Assembly (NCBI GenBank): GCA_963579025.1
Contig: CAUZFZ010000080.1
Span: 1-44,714 of the forward strand
Length of the DNA stretch: 44,714 bases
Direction: 5' to 3'
From: CAUZFZ01 sp963579025
GTDB lineage: Bacteria; Planctomycetota; Planctomycetia; Planctomycetales; Planctomycetaceae
The first letter of the stretch is position 1; every line of letters begins with the position of its first letter. Both the position numbers and the translations under genes were made by a program. Shown piece after piece: positions 1-9,800 of the stretch. The notes beneath the pieces were generated by a model. It was not told the DNA's origin, made no database searches, and saw nothing but the letters and a program-made list of their open reading frames with translations.

Positions 1-180
1 TACAAAGCCAACAAAAAAGACAAACCGTCGGCCACGCAACCGATACTGCTCAAGGCCACCGCCGCACAACGAAAGGCGTACCTTCAACTCAAACAAGTCA
101 CCTGGATTATCCTTAACGGCGTTGCCCTCCGGGGCTGTGGTTCAGAAAAGGCTGATTTTCCCGGGGTTGAAACCGGTTGA
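1..180 (+). CDS. Possible 3' end of an unidentified gene (partial)
   Basis: Frame 1 is open from the first base to a TGA at 178-180, about 59 residues. The first ~40 residues are Lys/Gln/Ala-rich and look like an ordinary basic protein tail. The last ~20 codons run into sequence that looks like dispersed non-coding repeat, so the original end may have been replaced. I do not recognise a family and the start lies outside the window. It could equally be chance open sequence. Confidence 0.3.
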   Translation, partial: YKANKKDKPSATQPILLKATAAQRKAYLQLKQVTWIILNGVALRGCGSEKADFPGVETG

Positions 181-380
181 AACCCCAGGCTATTTGCCCA
201 CGTCCCTTCGGGACTGAAGTGTGCAACTTCAAAAAGCCCCAGCCACGAAAATGCCGACTTTCTTCTGTCCGCGTGTGGCCGGAAATCGGTTTCCCTTCCT
301 GAAGGATGTTGTGGATGACTGGCCGTGCAGTGCATTGAGCACGCTGTCAGTCGTACGATTTCGGGCACTCAATCTGGGCT
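120..380. repeat. Dispersed intergenic repeat with small hairpins
   Basis: This stretch holds short self-complementary pieces. Around 155-185 there is a GGGGTT/AACCCC stem, and near 208-222 a GTCCC-TTCG-GGAC stem with a UUCG loop. The wording of the sequence resembles a repeat family seen between genes in planctomycetes. Frames on both strands are open here, but their products are low-complexity and without recognisable domains, so I treat the region as repeat rather than gene. Family membership is from memory. Confidence 0.4.
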
Positions 381-482
381 GAGACTGGACGCGTGTCCGC
401 AAGCGTGAACAATTGGACGACAGGGCAGTTTCACGGCAGATGGACACAGACGATCCCCAAAGCGGCACAGCCGCAACCAAAA

Positions 483-540
483 GTAGGATGGGCACTCTTG
501 CCCGTCTGCAAGCAGGGACGGGCAGGAGTGCCCGTCCTAC
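483..540. repeat. 24-bp inverted repeat (hairpin)
   Basis: Arms 483-506 and 517-540 are reverse complements except at two positions, and both of those would pair as G-U in RNA. The loop is 10 nt. The sequence is built around GGGCACTC and its complement GAGTGCCC. The near-perfect stem with only wobble differences suggests a mobile or REP-like palindrome, or an RNA hairpin under constraint. There is no T-run after it, so it is not a classical terminator. Confidence 0.75.
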
Positions 541-593
541 GATGCGCGCGCACAGCGCGCTCGTGTCCCAGAGTAAAAATCTACCGAGGCAGT

Positions 594-770
594 GCCTCAG
601 ACCGAGAGCAGACGACGGAAGTCAGGAACACTAATTCGCCCTGATCGACTCTAATGATTCGCGTGACGACTGTCGCGCGCGGATTAGCGAAGATCAGCGT
701 CAATTAGTGTTCTTTCATGGCCGGGAACGAAACTTGACTCAACTGCAACATGTCTTGCTGAAGAAGCGTA
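594..770. repeat. Left copy of direct repeat flanking the giant gene
   Basis: About 177 bp that aligns almost end to end with 10368-10545 on the other side of the giant gene, in the same orientation. Inside it is an imperfect palindrome (626-712) whose ends read GAACACTAAT and ATTAGTGTTC. The two copies differ by scattered substitutions and small indels. The repeat ends about 50 bp before the start codon at 820, so it may also lie within or next to the promoter. Confidence 0.75.
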
Positions 771-819
771 GCAAAACGGGTATGCGCGACGATTCGCGTG
801 GTCTTACAGAGGTCAGGTA

Positions 820-3800
820 ATGCGTCGTTTGTTCGAGTCACTCCATTGTCGAAACACATCGAGACCGGTCCGTGCGTTGCGTGGAGCCGAGTCTCGGTCC
901 GCGGCGGAACGTCTTGAGCAACGGTGCCTGCTGAGCGCTGATTCGTTGTTGCCCGATCTCGACTCAGTCAGTGATGTGACGGTTGCCAGTCCCGACGTTG
1001 CGTTGAACCAGAACGTCTCCACCGCGTGGTTCGAAGGGGGATCTGTCGCGCTGGACGCTGACAGTCCGGCTGACCGCTGGATTGTCCGTCTGACCGCAGC
1101 GGCGACGGATCAGTCTGGCAGTGTTGCCGGAGCGCAGGAACTGCTGGCTTCTGCCGGCGTGCAGGCGATCGTAGTCCGAGGACTCGGTTTGCCAGGCATG
1201 CTGCTGGTTGCTCCGCAGTCGTCACAGACTGACCTGCCGGCAGCACTGGCAGGCAGTCGATTTGTGGAATACTTCACACGTGATCTGTCGGTGGAAGCTC
1301 AAACGCTGGTTCCCGACGACACTGACTTCGCGGCCAATCAATACAGCTTCGACAATACGGGACAGTTCTTCGGTACGAGCAACGCCGACATTAACGCGCC
1401 GGAAGCGTGGGACCTGTTTCCGGAATCAGATTTACGTCCCGGCAGCCACGACGTGGTTGTTGCGGTAATCGATTCGGGAGTCGAATACACGCATCCGGAT
1501 CTGGCTCGCAACATCTGGATCAACCAGGGCGAAATTCCCACGACCCTGCGAGATCAACTGGAAGACACCGATGTCGACGGCCTGATTACGTTTGTCGATC
1601 TGAATCAGGTTGCAAACTCGGCGTTCGTGACAGACGGCAACGGCAACGGCTTCATTGACGGTGGCGACCTGCTGTCCGACGCGGCGTGGGAAAACGGTAG
1701 CGACGACGACGGCAACGGTCTGACCGACGACCTGATCGGCTGGGACTTTCTGAATAACGACAACGACCCGTTCGATGACCACCGGCACGGCACTCACGTG
1801 GCCGGAACGATCGGAGCGGTCGGCGACAACGGACTGGGCGTCTCAGGAGTCAACTGGGACGTCTCCATCATGGCGCTGAAGTTCCTCAACACGCAGCTCA
1901 CCGGTTCGACGTCCGATGCTATTCTGGCGATCAACTACGCCACTCTGATGCGTTCGCAGTTCGACACGAACGTCCGCGTGATGAATGCCAGCTGGGGCAC
2001 GCTGGGTGACTTCAATCCGGACCTGCAGGACGCGCTCACGGCCGCTCAGACAGCCGACATCCTGTTTGTCGCAGCCTCGGGCAATGGAGACGTGACCGGT
2101 CGCGGCGTCGATCTGGACAACGACCTCGGCTTCTACCCGGCCAGCTTTGACCTGGAAAACATCATCGCGGTGGCCGCGTCAGACAACAGCGACAACCTGG
2201 CCCGGTTCAGTAATTTTGGAGCCACCTCCGTCGACCTCGCCGCACCGGGCGTCGGCATCTTCGGTCTGAACCTGGGCGGCGGCCTGATCTTCCGCACCGG
2301 CACCAGCATGGCGACTCCGCATGTGACCGGAACGGTTGCCCTCCTGGCGGCGCTCAGACCGTTTGCCATCGCTTCTGAAATTCGCGATGCGATTATCGAC
2401 TCCGTGCGGACAGTCGGCGGGTTAAGCGGCAAAGTGGCGACGGGCGGCACTCTGAACGCCGCAGCGGCTTTGAACATCGACACGTTCGCGCCGCTGGCGC
2501 AGTTCGCGATTGACGGAAACGGAGACGTCGTTCCGCCTCCGGACATCACCACCGACGGAGGAACGACGCAGGACATTTTCGTTCGTTACGAAGACGACAC
2601 GTTGCTGGATGTCAGCACGCTGGATGCAGGTGACCTGATTGTCAGAAAGCAGGACGATGGCGCCGAGTTTCCAGTCTCATTCCAGTTCGGCCCGAACAGT
2701 AATATCGCCATCGCGACGGCGGGCTACCGGATGACCGCTCCGGGAGGAACCTGGCTGCTGGAAGACAACGGAATCTACGAAGTCATTCTGCAGGCTGGCG
2801 AGGTCTCTGACACCGGCGGGCGATTCAGTCGTGAAGCGGTCATCGGCTCGTTCGAGGTCGCGATCGCATTCGCCGGGCAGATCAACGTCACCACAACGTC
2901 CGACGGCATTGCAGCCGGCACTTTGCGAGCCGCCGTTCAGGCTGCGAATGCGGAAGCCGGCCTCAACACCATCGCCCTGCGAACCGGCGAAACCTACACA
3001 CTGGACATCTCAGGCTCAGGCGAAGACGCAGCCGCCACCGGCGACCTGGACATCACAGACGCGGCCGGACTGGTCATTCGAGGCAACGGAGCGATCATCG
3101 AAATCGTCGGCGGAGTCGACCGCGTGTTCGACGTCCAGGCCAGCGGAGCCCTGACACTTCTCGACGTGACCATTAAAGGCGGCTCTGTCACCGGGAGCAC
3201 GCCAGGTGGCGACGGCGGCGGAGTCCGCAACAACGGCGGCACACTGACGATCGAACGCTCGCTGCTGACGGCCAACACAGCCACCAAAGGCGGAGCACTC
3301 GCCTCGTCCGGCACGACAACCATCATCAACACAACGATCTCCGACAACACCGCGACGAACGGTGGCGGCATCGACCACACGTCCGGCACGCTGCTCGTTT
3401 CCAGCGTCACCGTCGCCAACAACGCCGCGACGTCGTCTGGCGGAGGAATCCGCAGCTCAGCCAACGCTCAGCTTGAGAACACGATCGTCGCGGACAACAC
3501 AGCCGACACCAGTGACGCCGACACATCCGGAACCTTCACCTCCAACGGCCACAATCTGATCGGCACCGTTGGCACAGCCACAGGCCTGACGAACGGCACC
3601 AACGGCGACCAGGTCGGCAGCAGCGGAACACCAGTCGCAGCCCTCCTGGGCGAGCTGAAAGACAACGGCGGCTTCACTTTCACTCATCGCCTGCTTCCCG
3701 GGAGCCCGGCCATTGATGCCGGCGACAACGCCTTGGCCCCGGATGTCGACCAGCGCAGCGCTGCCCGTCCGATTGACTCATTGAGAACGCGCACTCCCAC

Positions 3801-6800
3801 GGTCGACATCGGAGCCCACGAACGCAATCTGGTTGACATTGAGGGCCTCAAATTCCTCGACGCGAACCGCAACGGGGTACGAGACGAAGGCGAACCCGGC
3901 CTCCCCGGCTGGACGATCTACCTTGACCTCAACGAAAACGGCCAGCTCGACCCGAACGAGCCGAGGGCTGTGACTGTACAGGACGATTCAGCGACGTCGG
4001 GCATCGACGAAGCTGGTTCGTACCGATTTGCCGAACTGCAGCCGCGAGAGTACATCGTTCGCGAGCAGTTGCAGCCAGGCTGGGAGCTGACGACACCACT
4101 CCAGGTTGAAGGTGCCGTGATTGCCCTGAGCACGCTGGACGGCACGACCGGCTTCCGGCTTGACGGCATCGACGCGGGTGACCGATCCGGGCATTCGGTT
4201 TCGAGCGCGGGGGACGTGAACGGCGACGGCTTCGACGACCTGATCATTGGTACTCGATACGTCGGGAGCCACGTGGTCTTCGGCAAGTCGAGCGGTTTCG
4301 CCTCGGCGATCGACCTGAGCACACTGGACGGCACGACCGGCTTTCGCCTCGACGGCATGAACTCCAGAGTTTCGGTGTCGAGTGCCGGGGACGTGAACGG
4401 CGACGGCTTCGACGACTTGATCATCGGGGCACCCAATGCGAACTCCCTCAAGGGCGAGAGTTACGTGGTGTTTGGAAAGTCGGGCGGTTTCGGCTCGGCG
4501 GTGGACCTGACCACGCTGGACGGCACGACCGGCTTTCGGCTCGACGGCATTAACGACAACGACAGAGCCGGGCATTCGGTGTCGAGTGCGGGTGACGTAA
4601 ACGGCGACGGCTTCGACGACTTGATTATCGGTGCGTTTTTTGCGAACTCCGGCAAGGGCGAGAGTTACGTGGTGTTCGGGAAATCGGGCGGCTTCGCGTC
4701 GTCGCTCGACCTGAGCACGCTGGACGGCGTGACCGGCTTCCGCCTCGACGGCATTGATGGGTACGACCGCTCTGGAGCCTCCGTGTCAAACGCGGGCGAC
4801 GTGAACGGTGACGGCTTCGACGACTTGATCATCGGGGCACCCGATGCGGACTCCCGCAAGGGCGAGAGTTACGTGGTGTTTGGAAAGTCGGGTGGTTTCG
4901 CCCCGGCGATCGACCTGAGCACATTGGATGGCACGACCGGCTTCCGCCTCGACGGATTTATAGAGGACGAACACGCACCGGGTTCCCCCTACTCAGGGAC
5001 TTCAGTTTCGGGCGCGGGTGATGTGAACGGGGATGGCTTCGAAGACTTAATCATCGGCGCGCCACACGGGACTTCCTCAGGCCTGCCGGGCCTGGCGGGC
5101 GCGAGCTACGTGGTGTTCGGGAAGTCGGGCGGTTTCTCGTCGGTGATCGACCTGAGCATGCTGGACGGCACGACTGGCTTTCGGCTCAACGGAGATTTTA
5201 GTGACTTATTCGGGGGTTCGGTGTCGGGGGCTGGTGACGTGAACGGCGACGGCTTCGACGACCTGATCATTGGTGCCAGTTATGCCTCTCAAAGCGGGAC
5301 CTTTAGGGCGGGCGAGAGCTATGTGGTGTTTGGCAAGTCGGGCGGTTTCGCTGCGGCAATTGACAAGACCACGCTGGACGGCGCGACCGGTTTTCGACTC
5401 GACGGCATTAACAACGACGATGTATCTGGGTATTCGGTCTCGAACGCGGGTGATGTGAACGGCGACGGCTTTGACGACGTGATCATCGGGGCGCCTCAGG
5501 GGTCCAATCCGTTTGACGAGACCGAAGGAGAGAGCTACGTGGTGTTCGGTCGAGAGACGCCCACCGCTGTTTCGAACATCGGATTCTGGAACGTGCGACT
5601 CCGTGCGGGGAATCTGGCATCACAGGTTGACTTCGGAAATGCCCCTCTCGACGGTGAAATCGCGGGCCGCGTTTTTCGTGACCTGAATTTGAACTCCCTG
5701 CGAGACGCTGGCGAAGCCGGTCTCGCGAGCTGGCAGGTGTTTCTCGACGAGGACGAGGACAATCAGCTTGATGCTGGCGAGACAGTTGTCACGACGGACT
5801 CCGAGGGTCGTTACTCGTTCACGGGTCTGACTCCGCTTCAGACATACCGCGTGGTTCAGATGGTTCAGACGGGTTTCGAGCAGACGTTGCCTGATCCGGC
5901 CGGTGGGCCGGTGATTGAAGTTGCTCTGGGGGCCGGTGAAGAACGGGCCGACGTTGACTTCGGCAATCTGGACACGGTTGGTGGAGTCGGGCTGGGATCG
6001 GGCAAGCTCGAAGGTTTTTACTTTGTCGATGCCAACGAAAACGGAGTCCTGGATGCTGGCGAAGAACGAGCAGGAATCACGGTTTATCTCGACCTGAACA
6101 ATAACGGCGCTCTGGATTCGTCAGGGGGAAACGCTGAGCCGTCGCAAGTGACGTCGGCGACGGGGTTCTACCGCTTTGAGCAACTCGCCGGCGGCACTTA
6201 CACCGTCCGGTCGGTCAATGCCGAGAATCAGGAGCAGCAGTTTCCTCGCAACAACTCGCTGAGCATTTCTGATGTCGACGTGGGGGACTTCCCTCAGTCG
6301 ATCGCGACGGGTTCGTTCAACACGAACACAGACTCAATTCCGGACCTCGTCGTCGCCAACGTGTTTACCAACGATCTGTCGGTGCTGTTGCGAACTGGCG
6401 ATTCATTTACGGCAGCGGCGAGTGTCTTCACGGGCTCCTTCCAGCCTCGATCTGTCGCCGTGGCCGATTTCAACCAGGACGGGACGGACGATCTGGTCGT
6501 TGGTCACGAAGCGACCAACATCGTTTCGATTCTGATCGGTCAGGGAGATGGGACGTTTGGCGCTCCCACGATCCTGAACATGGGCGGCGGGCAGACGACC
6601 GTCTCGACAGGACTGTTCACGAACGACGCTTTCCCGGATATCGCCGTAGCCAGCGCCGTTAGCAACCAGGCCTTTGTCATCAGCAACACGACGGGCACGA
6701 ATTTCAGCATTCTGCACACCGTGTCGACGGGCTCGGTGCCGTCGCGGGCTGAGTTTGCCAATCTGGAAGCCAACTTACCGTTTAACGCCAACAGCGATCC

Positions 6801-9800
6801 AGATTTGGTCGTGACGAGCTTCGGCGAGAACCGGGTCGAGACATACTTCAACTCGGGAACGGGCCCGCTCAACTCTGCTGTTACAGCGAATGTTGGATTG
6901 TCGCCTTCTGACATGGCCGTCGCTGACTTTGACGGCGATGGCAGCCTGGATGTCGCAACAGCCAATCAGTTTTCCGACAACGTGACGGTCCTGTTTAACA
7001 ACGGCACGAGTGGCCGATTCGACACGGGGCGAAACGAGGACTATCCCGCAGGTTCAGGTCCGTCGGCGATTGAAGCCGTGGACATGAACGTCGATGGGCT
7101 GCTCGATCTGGTTGTGACCAACGGCAGCGATTCCAACCTCGCCGTGTTGTACAACCTGGGAGATGGCGTGTTTCAGTCGCCTCAGAATTTTGGGGTGGGA
7201 GTCTTCCCGGTTCGGCTGGCCTGGTCGGTCGCCACGGCTGACTTCGATCAGGATGGTGATCCTGATCTCGCCGTCGCCAAAGGCGTGTCGAATCAGGCCG
7301 CGATTCTCGACAACACACTGATCGAGGGTGCATATCGCGTCATCCTGACCGGTGACGGCGATGAGACCATCAGTGGACTCGATTTCGCCGTGGTGGAAGC
7401 CGACAGCGCACCGCCGACTCCGGTGATCAGTTCGACAGAATCGAGCCCCACGAACGCCTCACCGATCAATGTGTCCATCGACTTCGGCGAAGTCGTCAGC
7501 GGATTCGTCACGGGTGATCTGGTTGTGGGAAATGGCGCTGCCTCAAGTTTTGCCACGTCTGACAACCGCACTTACACGTTCAACGTTACGCCGACAGCCG
7601 ACGGTGTGGTGACTGTCGACGTCGCGGCCAGTGCCGCTCAGGACACGACCGGAAACAACAGCGTTGTGGCGACTCGATTCAGCATCACCAGCGACCGCAC
7701 GCCGCCGACTCCGGTGATCACGGCCACGCAGTCCGGTCCCACCAACGCGTCCCCGATTAATGTGTCCATCGACTTTGGCGAGTCCGTCAGCGGATTCGTC
7801 GCGAGTGATCTGGTTGTGAGCAATGGCGCCGTCTCCAGTTTCGCCACGACTGACAACCGCACTTACACGTTCGACGTTGCGCCGACAGCCGACGGTGCGG
7901 TGACTGTCGACGTCGCGGCCAGTGCCGCTCAGGACACGGCCGGAAACAACAGCGTCGTGGCGACTCGATTCAGCATCACCAGCGACCGCACCTCGCCAAC
8001 GCCGATCATCACGGCCTCGCAGTCCAGTCAAACCAACGAGTCTCCGCTCAATGTGTCGGTCAACTTCGGGGAGGTCGTCAGTGGATTCGTCACGGGTGAT
8101 TTGGCTGTCGGCAACGGGACGACTTCCGACTTTTCCACTTCGGACAATCAGGTCTTTACGTTCGATGTGACTCCGATGGCGGTAGGTACGGTCACTGTTG
8201 GTATTCCAGCGATGGTCGCCCGGGACGCTGCCGGGAATGACAATCTTCAAGCGGTGCCACTGTCGGTCGAATTCGGTTCGACGCAGCGTGAGATACTGCC
8301 GACAGGTGGAGGAACCTACGAACTGCTGGTGATCGACACTGACATCATCCTGCGTCGTCAGGCAGCGGAGGAGCTACTTCGACTGACAAATCAACCGGGT
8401 CTGTCAATCATCATCGACGGGTCGACCGACGACGACGTTCTGATCATCGATCTGTCGACACTGCCTGGCCTGGGCGTCACCTGGAACGGTGGTGATGGAA
8501 TTGACTCGCTGACCGTCGCTGGTGGCTCGTTCGACATGACGACCATCACCAACAGCGGCGCCGCCGATGGCGTGATTGCATTCGATGGTTTTCCGGTGGC
8601 GTTCACGGGTCTGGAACCGATCGACCTGACCGGCGTCACCAGTGCCAGCATGAACGTCGTGCTGCCGGACACGTCGGACAATGCGTCGTTGACTCCCACT
8701 GGTGGCGGCATGCTGATGCTCAGCAGCATGGATGGCACACCGACATTCGAAATGGTTGAGTTCGCGACTCCGGCGGGTGAACTGCGGATTGACGCCGGCG
8801 GTGGAAACGATGTGGTGTCCGCGGCAACCGTTACGACGTCGGTCACTCTCGTGGGTGGACCGGGTGATGACGTGCTGACCGGTGGGACAGCCGACGACAT
8901 CCTGCGCGGCGGCGAGGGAACCGATCAGTTCGACGGTGGTCCGGGTCACGACATGATCGCAGATCGCTCTGATGGCGAGACGACGAACAGCACGTTGATC
9001 ACCGTGGATACACGAGTCGTTCTCACGCCGACCTCGACTGACCCTGACGGTCACGTGGCCGAGTTACCATCGAATGTGCGTTATCTGGATGAATGGGACG
9101 ACTTCACCATCGAGGTCTGGGGCAGCACGCCGGACGACGCCATGACGTCCATCGGATCGTTTAGTGTCGACGTGCCATTCGATGGCAGCTTTTACGAAGC
9201 CACGGCGGTCGAGTTCGGACCGGCCTTTACTGACAGTCGGCAGAGCACGACTGACAACGTAGCAGGCATCGTCAGTGGCATCAGTGCATCATCACTGACA
9301 GCGGATCTCGGACGTGTCGAGTTTGCCCTGATGGTGCGAGTCTCGTTTCAGGTACTGGTCGGTGCCAACCTCACGAATTCGGCGACAGGACGATATATCC
9401 TGCCAACGGTCGATGATCGGCTGACCGCCAATGGTGTGATGTTCGACACGGCGGCGGGTGCCGAATCCGATTCGAATGAACCGGCTGCCCCATCAATCCG
9501 CATCTGGCCGGTGATGTACGATCTGGACGACAGTGGCGAGATCGGCTTCGGCGACGTGGCTCGATTTGCCCAGGTCTTCGGCAATAGCACGACAACGAGT
9601 GACGAATCCTACAGTCGTGACTTCGACCGCAGCGGCGACGTCGATTTCGGTGATGTCGCCCTGTTCGCTCAGAACTTCGGTCGAAGCCGAGCGTCAGCAA
9701 CTCAGCAATCGTACGCGTTGAATTTCCCCAACGCCTGGGAGCCGGCCGCTCTTCTGGCCAACACCGCTTCGCCAGAACTCACGGCATCGCTGGCATCCGG

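Noticed and set aside
84..368. Minus-strand frame of 94 codons at the left edge
   Set aside because: Its text follows repeat sequence with small hairpins, has no domain and overlaps another open frame. More likely translated repeat than a gene.
4126..5560. CRISPR-like regular repetition
   Set aside because: Repeats are ~190-240 bp, lie in frame within a gene and encode FG-GAP blades.
7543..8250. 235-codon minus-strand frame in the Ig-like repeats
   Set aside because: Repeat-driven open frame; the plus strand encodes coherent Ig-like domains.
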